Origin: Subdoligranulum variabile
Lineage (GTDB): Bacteria; Bacillota; Clostridia; Oscillospirales; Ruminococcaceae
Direction: 5' to 3'
Assembly: GCA_003343905.1 (NCBI GenBank)
Contig: QAKI01000024.1
Location: 4,747-68,746, forward strand
Length of the DNA: 64,000 nt
Below the pieces are notes generated by a model. That model was not told the origin of the DNA. It ran no database searches and saw nothing but the letters and a program-made list of their open reading frames with translations. Each line of letters opens with the position of its first letter. The stretch's first letter is position 1. Of the stretch, positions 32,608 through 41,600 are shown in pieces. The position numbers and the translations under genes were made by a program.

Positions 32608-34440
32608 ATGCAAACGGGCAAGGAACACAAGGACTACAAACGATCACAACCGGCCGTCGCGGGCAGGTACGCTTCCGCCTGGCTCTGGGTGGCGCTGCTG
32701 TTCGTGGTATGTACGGTGGTGTACGGCTTACTCAGCAGCTACCCGCGCGAGATGGCGGTCTACAGCGATGAGGTCCGCTACCTCGACGTGGCCCGCAGCC
32801 TGTTCGAGGGCCGCGGCCTGCGGGTGCGCAATATGCCCAGCGACTACCAGAAGATCCTCTACCCGCTGTGCATCCTGCCCGCGCTGCTGTTCAAGACCAC
32901 CGCCGCCCAGATCACGGCCATAGGCTGGCTCAACGCCGCCTGGGCGTCCAGCGCCGTGTTCCCGGCCTACGCGCTGGCCCGCGCCACCGGCCAGACCCGC
33001 CGCCGCACGGTCTTTCTGGTGGGGGTCACGGCCGTGCTGCCCACCATGGCCGCCTGCGCCACCTTCATGAGCGAGACCGTGTTCCTGCCGCTGTCGCTGT
33101 GGCAGGTGTATTTCCTCTGGCGGGCCATGGCCGCCGCCCCCGCCGCCCGCATCCGCTGGTGTGCGCTGGCCGGGGTCTGGTGCTATCTGCTCTACCTTAA
33201 TAAAGAGGTCGCTCTCTATTACCTGATCGCCTGGGTGCTGCTGCGCCTGTGGGTGGTCTGGCACGACCGCGCCGCCTGGCGCGTCGAACTGGCCGCAGCC
33301 GCCGCGCTGCTGGGGTCCTTCGCCGTCTGTTTCGTGGCGGCCAAACTCACGCTTTTCGCGGGGCTGGGCAACTCCTACAACCAGACCGGCTGGATCACCG
33401 GCGAACAGTGGGCCTTCCTGCCCTTTGCGGTGCTGTGCGACGGGCTGTTCACGGTGCTGGCGTTCGGGGTGTTCCCGGTGCTGGTCCCGCTGTGCGCGCT
33501 GCGCCGCCCGCGCCCCGGTTCGGACCCCCGCCGCACCCAGCTGCCGCTGTTGCTGCTGCTGGCGCTGGGCATCGGCGTCGGGGTGGTGGCCTGGAGCATC
33601 ACCGTGCGGGAGGACCTGGGGTCCCCCTCGCCCCGGCAGCATATGCGGTATCTGGAACCGCTGCTGGTGCCGCTGCTGCTCGTCACGCTGGACGCGCTGG
33701 ACGGCGCGCTGACCCCGGCGCGCCGCCGCCTGCTGGCCGCCCTGACCGCCCTGTGGGGGGCGGGGTTCCTCGTTTTCTGCCGGGACATCGGCCCCGGCGC
33801 GGGGGACAATACGTTCTTGCAGTGGTTCGACTTTGTGGCTGACCGGCTGGACCGCCTGCCCCTGCTGGGCGCGGACGGCTGGCTGCTGGTGTGGCGGTGC
33901 GTCATCGTGGCGGGCGCCGCCCTGCTGGGCGTGCTGCTCGTGCGGCGCAAAGCCCGCCGTCCGCTGGCCGCGGCGGCGCTGGCCCTCTGCGTGCTCTGCT
34001 ACGCCGGGGAATGGCGCATCAACCGCTGGACCTACGGCGTGGACGCCGCTGCCGTGCAGGCGGCCAGCGCGCTGAACGACCAGCTCAAAACGCTGGACGG
34101 CGCGGTGCTGTTCCTGCCGAACGGCGTGCGCCAGCGGGACAGCCAGCTCATCGACACCTATATCGACCGGGATATTTACCTCTGCGAATATGAGACCCTC
34201 TGCGCCTGGGGCCTGCTGGACGACGGCGTGCTGGACCTGACCGCCGAAGCCCCCGGCCCCGAATACCCCGGCCGCCCCTATACGGACCTGACCGGGGCCG
34301 ACTGGATCCTGGTTGCCGACGGCGTCCCGCTGGACACCGCCGCCCTGGAACCCACGGGCATCGCCTGCCCGGCGGGCTATACGCTGTGGCATAACCCCGA
34401 CCCCGCCCGCGTGGCCTTCACCGTGCAGGCGGGCGGCTGA
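32608..34440 (+). CDS. Multi-helix membrane protein, probable GT-C type glycosyltransferase
   Basis: 610 residues from ATG 32608 (ACGGAGGGCGTAAGGG before it). About ten to twelve hydrophobic helices. The first outside loop after helix one has SDEVRYLDVARSLFEGRGLR, the place where GT-C (ArnT/PMT-like) enzymes carry an acidic motif for lipid-linked sugar donors; here SDEVRYLD fits. The C-terminal 130 residues form a soluble part with DRDIYLCEYETLCAWGLL. It would transfer a sugar from a polyprenyl carrier outside the membrane. No neighbour explains the acceptor. Lower confidence for activity than for fold. Confidence 0.65.
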   Translation: MQTGKEHKDYKRSQPAVAGRYASAWLWVALLFVVCTVVYGLLSSYPREMAVYSDEVRYLDVARSLFEGRGLRVRNMPSDYQKILYPLCILPALLFKTTAAQITAIGWLNAAWASSAVFPAYALARATGQTRRRTVFLVGVTAVLPTMAACATFMSETVFLPLSLWQVYFLWRAMAAAPAARIRWCALAGVWCYLLYLNKEVALYYLIAWVLLRLWVVWHDRAAWRVELAAAAALLGSFAVCFVAAKLTLFAGLGNSYNQTGWITGEQWAFLPFAVLCDGLFTVLAFGVFPVLVPLCALRRPRPGSDPRRTQLPLLLLLALGIGVGVVAWSITVREDLGSPSPRQHMRYLEPLLVPLLLVTLDALDGALTPARRRLLAALTALWGAGFLVFCRDIGPGAGDNTFLQWFDFVADRLDRLPLLGADGWLLVWRCVIVAGAALLGVLLVRRKARRPLAAAALALCVLCYAGEWRINRWTYGVDAAAVQAASALNDQLKTLDGAVLFLPNGVRQRDSQLIDTYIDRDIYLCEYETLCAWGLLDDGVLDLTAEAPGPEYPGRPYTDLTGADWILVADGVPLDTAALEPTGIACPAGYTLWHNPDPARVAFTVQAGG

Positions 34441-34505
34441 ACCGCCCCGGCAAGGAATGCAAACAAGCCGTCAATCTTTGCAAGGCACAAATCACGCCGC
34501 GATTC

Positions 34506-34534
34506 TTTACAAAAAAGCGCAAATCCGATACAAT
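34506..34534 (+). promoter_or_regulatory. nfnAB promoter
   Basis: TTTACA (34506-34511), 17-bp spacer, TACAAT (34529-34534). The ATG at 34533 is part of this -10, so it cannot be the nfnA start. Confidence 0.75.
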
Positions 34535-34580
34535 GAGAGATAACCGCAACCACCCACAACACAGAGAAGGAGAGATCGCC

Positions 34581-35423
34581 TTGTTCACCATCATGAAGCG
34601 GCGGGAACTGAATCCCACCGTCACAGAATTCTGGGTCCATGCGCCGCTTATCGCCAAAAAGGCGAAGGCCGGCCAGTTCGTTATCGTCCGCGCCAAAGAG
34701 GACTCCGAGCGCATCCCCCTGACCATCGCGGGTTTTGACCCCGAGGCCGGCACGGTATCCATCATCTTCCAGATCGTGGGCGCCGGCACGATGGAACTCA
34801 ACACCCTCAAGGAAGGCGACGCCGTCCATGATTTCGTCGGGCCGCTGGGCAAAGCGACCGAGATCGAGGGCCTCAAGAACGCCTGCGTGGTGGGCGGCGG
34901 CGTGGGCTGCGCCATCGCGCTGCCCGTGGCCCAGGCGCTGCACGCCCAGGGCACCCGCGTGACCGGCATCGTCGGCTTCCGCAACAAGGACCTCGTCATT
35001 CTGGAGGAGGAGTTCCGCGCCTGCTGCGACGACTTTATCATCGTCACCGACGACGGTTCCTACGGCCGCCAGGGCGTCGTCACCGCCCCGCTGGAAGAAA
35101 AGATCCAGGCGGGCGCCGATTTTGACGAAGTCATCGCCATCGGCCCGCTCGTCATGATGAAATTCGTCGTCAAGACCACCAAACCCCATAACGTCAAGAC
35201 CGTCGTTTCCATGAACCCCATCATGGTGGACGGCACCGGTATGTGCGGCGGCTGCCGCCTGACTGTGGGCGGCAAGACCAGGTTCGCCTGCGTGGACGGC
35301 CCCGACTTTGACGGGTTCGAGGTGGACTTTGACGAAGCCATGCACCGCGGCACCATGTATAAGTCCTTCGAGGCCCACGCCCGGGACGCCCAGTGCAATC
35401 TGCTCAAACAGGAGGTGCAGTAA
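34581..35423 (+). CDS. nfnA: NADH-dependent ferredoxin:NADP+ oxidoreductase, small subunit
   Basis: 280 residues from TTG 34581, with AGAAGGAGAG at 34564-34573. The first ATG (34533) lies in the promoter; ATG 34593 is a weaker alternative. An FAD-binding ferredoxin-reductase domain (FVIVRAKEDSERIPLTIAGF), a nucleotide-binding region (VVGGGVGCAIALPVAQAL) and a C-terminal 2Fe-2S site with Cys222, Cys225 and Cys237 (GTGMCGGCRLTVGG, RFACVDGPDFDG) match NfnA. With NfnB it balances reduced ferredoxin and NADH against NADPH by electron bifurcation. The nfnB gene begins 1 bp after its stop. Confidence 0.92.
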   Translation: MFTIMKRRELNPTVTEFWVHAPLIAKKAKAGQFVIVRAKEDSERIPLTIAGFDPEAGTVSIIFQIVGAGTMELNTLKEGDAVHDFVGPLGKATEIEGLKNACVVGGGVGCAIALPVAQALHAQGTRVTGIVGFRNKDLVILEEEFRACCDDFIIVTDDGSYGRQGVVTAPLEEKIQAGADFDEVIAIGPLVMMKFVVKTTKPHNVKTVVSMNPIMVDGTGMCGGCRLTVGGKTRFACVDGPDFDGFEVDFDEAMHRGTMYKSFEAHARDAQCNLLKQEVQ

Positions 35424-35424
35424 C

Positions 35425-36828
35425 ATGCCGAACATGGACCCGAAAAAATGCCCCATGCCCAGCCAGGAGCCGGACGTCCGCAATAAAAACTTCAAGGAAG
35501 TGGCCCTGGGCTATACCGCCGAAATGGCCGTGCAGGAGGCCCAGCGTTGCCTGCAATGCAAGAACCACCCCTGCTGTTCCGGCTGCCCGGTGGACATCGA
35601 CATCCCCGGCTTCATCGCCCAGGTAGCCAAGGGCGATTTTGCCGAAGCGTATAAGGTCATCGCCCGTTCCAGCGCGCTGCCCGCCGTCTGCGGCCGCGTC
35701 TGCCCGCAGGAGAACCAGTGCGAGGGCAAGTGCATCCGCGGCATCAAGGGCGAGCCGGTGGGCATCGGCCGCCTGGAGCGTTTCGTGGCCGACTGGTACC
35801 GCGAGAACGTCCACGCCAAGCCCGAAAAGCCCGCCCCCAACGGCCATAAGGTGGCCGTGATCGGCGCGGGCCCCTCCGGCCTGACCGCCGCGGGCGACCT
35901 GGCCAAGCTGGGCTATAAAGTCACGGTGTACGAAGCCCTGCACGTGGCAGGCGGCGTGCTGATGTACGGCATCCCGGAGTTCCGTCTGCCCAAGGACATC
36001 GTCCAGCATGAGGTCGAAGGCCTGAAAGAACTGGGCGTGGACATCGAGTGCAACATGGTCATCGGCAAGGTGCTGACGATCGACGAACTGCTGGGCGAGT
36101 ACGGCTATGACGCGGTGTATGTGGCGTCGGGCGCGGGCCTGCCCCGGTTCATGGGCATCCCCGGCGAGAGCCTGAACGGCGTCTACTCCGCCAATGAGTA
36201 CCTGACCCGCGTGAACCTGATGAAAGCGTATCAGCCCGGTTCCCGCACGCCGATCCAGCACTCCAAGTCGGTGGCGGTCGTGGGCGGCGGCAACGTGGCG
36301 ATGGACGCCGCGCGCTGCGCCAAGCGCCTGGGGGCCGAGAATGTGTACATCGTCTACCGCCGCGGCATGGCCGAACTGCCCGCCCGTAAGGAGGAAGTGG
36401 AGCACGCCGAGGAGGAAGGCATCATCTTCAAGACGCTGACCAACCCCGTGGAAGTCCTGGGCGACGAAAACGGCTGGGTGCGCGGCATGACCTGCGTGGA
36501 GATGGAGCTGGGCGAACCCGATGAATCGGGCCGCCGCCGTCCCATCGTGAAGCAGGGCAGCGAGTTCGAGCTGGAAGTGGACACCATGATCATGGCTCTG
36601 GGCACCAGCCCCAACCCGCTGATCCGTTCGACCACGCCGGGCCTGGACGCCAATAAGCATGGCTGCCTGATCACCAACGGTCCCAACGGCCTGACGAGCC
36701 GGCCGATGGTTTACGCGGGCGGCGACGCCGTCACCGGCGCAGCCACGGTCATTCTGGCCATGGGCGCCGGCAAGGAAGCGGCCGCCGCCATTGATAAGGC
36801 CATCCGCGAAAAGTACGAGCAGAAGTAA
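35425..36828 (+). CDS. nfnB: NADH-dependent ferredoxin:NADP+ oxidoreductase, large subunit
   Basis: 467 residues from ATG 35425 (ACAGGAGGTGCAGTAAC). The N-terminus carries the two 4Fe-4S cysteine sets CLQCKNHPCCSGCPVDIDIP and VCGRVCPQENQCEGKCIRG; then an FAD site VAVIGAGPSGLTAAGDLAKL, an NADPH site VAVVGGGNVAMDAARCAKRL and the closing GGDAVTGAATVILAMGAGK. Same family as the small subunit of glutamate synthase, but pairing with NfnA identifies it as the bifurcating transhydrogenase. Cytoplasmic. A strong terminator follows. Confidence 0.93.
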   Translation: MPNMDPKKCPMPSQEPDVRNKNFKEVALGYTAEMAVQEAQRCLQCKNHPCCSGCPVDIDIPGFIAQVAKGDFAEAYKVIARSSALPAVCGRVCPQENQCEGKCIRGIKGEPVGIGRLERFVADWYRENVHAKPEKPAPNGHKVAVIGAGPSGLTAAGDLAKLGYKVTVYEALHVAGGVLMYGIPEFRLPKDIVQHEVEGLKELGVDIECNMVIGKVLTIDELLGEYGYDAVYVASGAGLPRFMGIPGESLNGVYSANEYLTRVNLMKAYQPGSRTPIQHSKSVAVVGGGNVAMDAARCAKRLGAENVYIVYRRGMAELPARKEEVEHAEEEGIIFKTLTNPVEVLGDENGWVRGMTCVEMELGEPDESGRRRPIVKQGSEFELEVDTMIMALGTSPNPLIRSTTPGLDANKHGCLITNGPNGLTSRPMVYAGGDAVTGAATVILAMGAGKEAAAAIDKAIREKYEQK

Positions 36829-36840
36829 AGGATAGGATTG

Positions 36841-36876
36841 ATCCCGCGCCGGGCGCACCGGCGCGGGATTTTTTTG
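36841..36876 (+). terminator. Terminator after nfnAB
   Basis: ATCCCGCGCC pairs with GGCGCGGGAT, then TTTTTTTG. Confidence 0.9.
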
Positions 36877-37040
36877 TGTGGATCATTCAGGGGATGAATG
36901 TGGCCCGGCTTTGCGAACCAACACGACCGTCCCGCGTTGCTTTCCTCTTCCCGGCCGATCGTAGGGGCCGCATGTATGCGGCCCGTGGTGTGTACACTTG
37001 CCGTATGGTCTAATTTTTGTTGCTTCGTTTTGGGGCATAC

Positions 37041-37324
37041 TGTAGGGCGGGGTCTTGACCCCGCCGCGCAGGGCTTTCTGCGGCCCAAAACCTTTCAGGC
37101 TATGGGGAGGTTTCCAACCCCTCCGTCTGCTTCGCAGACACCTCCCCTATAAGGGGAGGCTTTATAGACGGCTGCCCGCTTAAAAGGCTCCCCTCCCAGG
37201 GGAGCTGGATGCGCCGCAGGCGCAGACTGAGGGGTTCTGTTCCCCGGAGCTGCTTACCTACCGGAAAAGTAGTCCCGTCATCCCCGCCCACTATTTATTA
37301 TCTCTTATCTTTTATCTATTATCT
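37041..37324. repeat. Composite intergenic repeat (copy B, inverted relative to 21129-21545)
   Basis: The 512-bp gap 36829-37340 has no gene. It holds GGCGGGGTCTTGACCCCGCC (37046-37065), a CCTCCCCT/AGGGGAGG hairpin with GTCTGCTTCGCAGAC (37118-37160), an AGGCTCCCC/GGGGAGCT hairpin (about 37188-37206) and the 33-bp AT block (37292-37324; 31 of 33 identical to the complement of 21129-21161). The part 36877-37040 shows nothing recognisable. Confidence 0.8.
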
Positions 37325-37340
37325 TCAAAAGGAGATCCCC

Positions 37341-38165
37341 ATGCGACTGAACGAATACCGAACCTGGCTTCTGGCGCGGGAGCGCAGCCCCGGCACCATC
37401 GAAAAATACCTGCGGGATACCGCCCGCTTCTTCCGGGAGACCGCCGCCCCCGATGCCCCGCCCAAAGAAACCGTGGCCGCCTGGCGGGACTCTCTGGCAC
37501 GGCGGGGGTACTCCGCCGCCAGCGTCAACGCCATGCTGGCCGCCGTCAACGGTTATCAGGAATTTCGCGGCGCGCCGGAAGCCAAAGCCCGGCCCCTCAA
37601 ATGCCAGCGCCGGGTCTTTTGCGACGCCGGGCGGGAACTTTCCCGCGCCGAGTATTTCCGCCTGTTGGCCGCCGCCCGCCGCACCGGCCGCAAGCGCACG
37701 CTGCTGATCCTGCAAACGCTGTGCGCCACCGGCATCCGCGTGTCGGAACTGGCCTTCGTCACGGCCGAAGCCGTCCGCCGCGGCCGGGCGGCCATCCGCT
37801 GCAAGGGCAAATGCCGCGAAATTCTGCTCCTCCATGAACTGTGCAAGCGGCTGGAACGCTGGTGCGCGCGGCAGCGCATCCATACGGGGCCGGTGTTCCT
37901 GACCCGGACGGGCCGCCCGCTGGACCGGGTGACGGTGTGGAAAATGATGAAGGCCCTGTGCGAACAGGCGGGCGTTGCGCGGGAAAAAGTGTTCCCCCAC
38001 AACCTGCGTCACCTGTTCGCCAGGACCTTCTACGGAATCGAAAAGAATCTTGCCAAGCTGGCGGACCTGCTGGGCCATTCCAGCATCGAGACTACCAGAA
38101 TTTATATCATGGAATCCGGCGCCGAACATTTGAAATTGCTGGACAGTATGCAGCTGCTGTTGTGA
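37341..38165 (+). CDS. XerC/XerD-like tyrosine recombinase, probable DNA invertase
   Basis: 274 residues from ATG 37341, directly after AAAAGGAGATCCCC. N-terminal SAM-like core-binding domain (YRTWLLARERSPGTIEKYLR), then the catalytic domain with all expected residues: Arg133 (ATGIRVSELAF), a Lys in the RCKGKCR turn, His220 and Arg223 (FPHNLRHLFA), His246 (LLGHSSIETT) and the nucleophile Tyr255 (RIYIME). It is 274 residues, shorter than housekeeping Xer proteins, with no phage integrase arm-binding domain. It is followed at once by repeats that could be its sites and by a large surface-protein gene, the layout of phase-variation invertases. Acting on those repeats is inference. Confidence 0.9.
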   Translation: MRLNEYRTWLLARERSPGTIEKYLRDTARFFRETAAPDAPPKETVAAWRDSLARRGYSAASVNAMLAAVNGYQEFRGAPEAKARPLKCQRRVFCDAGRELSRAEYFRLLAAARRTGRKRTLLILQTLCATGIRVSELAFVTAEAVRRGRAAIRCKGKCREILLLHELCKRLERWCARQRIHTGPVFLTRTGRPLDRVTVWKMMKALCEQAGVAREKVFPHNLRHLFARTFYGIEKNLAKLADLLGHSSIETTRIYIMESGAEHLKLLDSMQLLL

Positions 38166-38170
38166 AAATA

Positions 38171-38230
38171 TACAAAAGTATAATTTTGTTGCGGTCGGCG
38201 CGAAAACTACAAAAGCATAGTTTTGTTGCA
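38171..38230. repeat. Two direct copies of the putative recombinase site
   Basis: TACAAAAGTATAATTTTGTTGC (38171-38192 by position) and the copy at 38208-38229 agree at 20 of 22 positions, 37 bp apart. The second contains short inverted arms AAAACTA and TAGTTTT around an 8-bp middle, the form of a tyrosine-recombinase core site. Confidence 0.75.
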
Positions 38231-38293
38231 AATAGGGCCGAAGGCATCCAGACAACTAAAACTATACCGAAGCATATGGAAAGCCATGTAGCT

Positions 38294-38322
38294 ATGATAA
38301 CACAACACCCCCGGTAAATCAA
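38294..38322 (-). promoter_or_regulatory. Promoter inside the invertible segment, now pointing left
   Basis: Minus strand TTGATT (38317-38322), 17-bp spacer, TATCAT (38294-38299). After inversion it would occupy 38396-38424 on the plus strand, about 200 bp before the surface-protein start and with no terminator in between. Confidence 0.65.
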
Positions 38323-38361
38323 GCGTGTTTCCGTCGATTTGACAGTTTACACAAAGAGGAC

Positions 38362-38422
38362 GCACGAAAACGGCCGGGCAGACGCTTTTGTCTGCCCGAC
38401 TGCTTCCGTGCGCTGTTTTTTT
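38362..38422 (+). terminator. Terminator inside the invertible segment
   Basis: Inner stem CGGGCAGAC/GTCTGCCCG (38375-38398) within an outer GCACG/CGTGC pair, then seven T (38416-38422). In the present orientation it blocks transcription from the recombinase side into the surface-protein gene. Confidence 0.75.
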
Positions 38423-38627
38423 GTCCCGTTTTTCATGTAAGAAAACTGCGATGCAGCAAATCCTTGAACACGGTGTTCAAAGCGTTGTGCAACAAAACTA
38501 TGCTTCCGTTGCAAAGGAAAGTTTGTTTTTGAATGGCGCGCCCCTGCGCCTGTTCCTGTGACCGTACAGACTGTCTGCTTGCCGGGCTGCCTGCGGCGAT
38601 AGAAATGGTAAGGAGGAATTTTATACC

Positions 38628-41600
38628 ATGCGATTCTGGAAGAAGCGGCTCCAACGTGTGGCTGCGATGGTTTGCTCTGTTGCGCTTTTAGCCAGCATGA
38701 TGCCCACCGCTGCTTTCGCAGAGGGACCCACACCGACCCCCACGGCGTCGGTGGAAAACGCGACGCCGACCCCGTCGCCCGACCCGGCCGCCAGTGCCGA
38801 GCCGACTGTAAGCCCGGAGCCTACCGTGGAACCCACGCAGGCGCCGGAGGGCACCGCCGTGCCCACCGCGCAGCCCACGCCCACCCCGGAGGGCACTGCT
38901 GTGCCTGCCGAAAGTGCGGCTTCCGACGCGGAGTCCACCACGGAACCTTCTGCGGAACCCACTGCGCAGCCCACGGAGCAGCCTGCTGAAGAAGCTGCGC
39001 CCAGCGAGCAGCCGCAGTCGGACGCAACTGCGCCCGAAAGCAGCGCGAACTCCGACGTGGAGACGTATGGGGGATGGCACGACTGGGATGATGATTGGTG
39101 GGAAGATCATTTTCCTGACTGGGGCGAAGACTGGGATAAAGGATACTATGTTTGGAACGTAGCAAACATTACACGGAAGCATAATGGTGGCTATGAACTT
39201 GAGCGGGTTTACCATGATGATGTCAATAACCCCGACCATGTGAGCGTTTATGTGTCTGACCAAGAAAATGGACCGTACGAAATGATTGCCCCGCACGAAC
39301 GTGCGTGGGAAGGTAGGCAGTGGGTTGCCAGGAACGAAAGGTTTATTAAAATTGTGCCCGAGAAGGGCTATTATGTGAAGTATGCAGTAGTCGCTTGCGA
39401 CTATCTGGGCGGCTACGGCTGTACGGTCTTGGCCGACGGTGATGGTTATGGCACTTCTACTGAACCGGGCGATGCTTCCATTATTTTGGTTGCGGATGAG
39501 AGCAATCATTTTTACGACCATGACGACCTTGCTGGCACGTCGGTGGAACGTTTCCCATATCATGTATTCATTGAGCTGGCAGAATGCCCTGACCCGGCCT
39601 ATGTGGTATATGATGCAGGCGAAGCAGGCGGCGAACAGGTGACCGCCGCTATGCTGGACGGCGCTATTGTTTCTAATGACAATGGCGGGATTATTAACAA
39701 TCGGAATAAGACCGATGTTGCTTTCAGTTTTGAAGACAACCCTGAGAACTATGAAGTTCTGGCACCGACTAAAAATATGGTTCGAGTCGGCAATAAAACC
39801 TATGAGTTTGTCGGCTGGAAACTGCAATATTATTCGGACGATATTGACGATGTGGATGATGCCTTCGACATGGAGGACGAAACAAATCAGGAGCCAACAA
39901 CGGTTCAGCCTGACGGCAAAATTGATTTGTATGCCCATGCTAAACTGACCGCGCAGTGGGAAGAGGTGGAGGGGCCTGTAGTACAGCCGGGTGCCCCCGT
40001 CACTGTTAATGTCTATCTGGACGGCGACCCTGTGAAGGTTACGCGCAACGATCAATATATCGATTTGTCGCTGGCGAGCACAACTGATAACCCCGCTGTG
40101 AATGTGACGCCGGAAGGCAGCTATCAGTGCACCTATGATTATCTGACATATAACTGTGCCGACTTGCAGTTCACTGTAAATAATAGCTACGTTCTGCAGG
40201 CGGTGCAGGCTGACCTTGTCTACGGCGAAAGCGGTAGCAAGGGCGTTACTACTGAAAAAGACACAACCAAAGTAGACAACGTGCAGGGCGGCAGCATTGT
40301 AAACATTTATCTTGCCACCCCGTACAGTGTTGAATACTATGTGGACGGCGAACTGTCTGAAACAGATGAAACCACTTATACGGTGGATAATACCGCTGAT
40401 CTGCCGGAAAATGGCGGATTGCCCAGCGAAGATGATCCCGACAGCGAAGGAATGCAGGACGCTTCCACTGTTGTTTGGAAAATGGATCCCATCAACGATA
40501 CCATTACTCTAAAGGCAACTGACGACTTGAATGCATGGTATCCCAAGTGGAAAAACGGTGAAGTCGCTGGCAAAATCATTAGCGGCTCCCTGGCGCTTTC
40601 TGCTATTCTGAGTGATAAGGATACCTACACTGTAGAGGATAACACCATCAAATTCTTCGGCACTGCTCAACACAAATCTGTTGAACTGACGAAGGAAATC
40701 ACCAGCATTCAGCGTGGGAACGAAACCTATACGGTTGAGACAATCCCCGATGGCACCCTCAAGGTGAATGACGTAATCACTTACGAAATCACCGTCACCA
40801 ACACCGGCAACGTCGCGCTGAACGGCCTGACCGTTACCGATAAATTTGAGGGTGCGGGCACGCCGTCCTCGGTCGTTATTAAAGACGGTAATGGTGAATC
40901 CGTTGGTGCATGGAATAATAAGGTCTGGACGGTCGAAGATGTTGCCCTTGAAAAGGGTGAATCTGTCGTTTATACCTACACCTACACCGTAGACGAAGCC
41001 GATATGGGCAACACCATCAAAAACACGGCTGCTGTGACCGGCGAAGATGGTGTAAATGGTAAGGACACCGAAGAAACGCCCGCCGTCGAGAACCCGGACC
41101 CCGTTGTGGATGTCGAGAAAGAAGTCACGCAGATCATGCGCGGCGATACTGACATCACAAATAATGTTGGCGAAGATAACAAGCTGAAGGTTGGCGACGT
41201 GATCACCTACAAAGTCACTGTCTCCAACAAAGGCAACACCACACTGACCGACCTGACGGTTACCGATACTTTCAACGGCAGCGCTCAACCCGAAAATGGG
41301 AAGAATAATCAATTTGCGCTCAACTGGGAGCCGAAAGAGGATGGCGGTTGGCTTGGTAGCTTCAAGTTCGGAAAATTTGAAGCGGGTAGTTCTTCTTACA
41401 CTACCTATAACTACACCGTAACCGAAGCCGATATGGGCAAAACCATCACGAACACGGTTTCTGTGGTCGATGAAAATGGCGTGAAGGACGAGGACAAGGA
41501 TACGCCGCAGTACCCGGTCGAAAAGGCAGAACCCCGCGTTACCGTAGACAAGACCTATACGGCTATGCGCGGCGATGAGCAGGTCCCGGATGGCGAAAAC

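Larger units (their letters stand above)
38213..38505. repeat. Candidate invertible element bounded by perfect 18-bp inverted repeats
   Basis: AAGCATAGTTTTGTTGCA (38213-38230) and its exact complement TGCAACAAAACTATGCTT (38488-38505) enclose 257 bp. The enclosed DNA has no gene but holds a promoter pointing left (38294-38322), a terminator acting rightward (38362-38422) and the palindrome TTGAACACGGTGTTCAA (38464-38480). The recombinase gene ends 47 bp to the left and the 7-kb surface-protein gene begins 122 bp to the right. Together these are the parts of a phase switch. Confidence 0.75.

Noticed and set aside
37341..38165. Recombinase as the integrase of the prophage
   Set aside because: It lies on the other side of the 7-kb surface gene, lacks an arm-binding domain, and has inverted repeats beside it that fit an invertase better. 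The prophage integrase is probably beyond the right edge.
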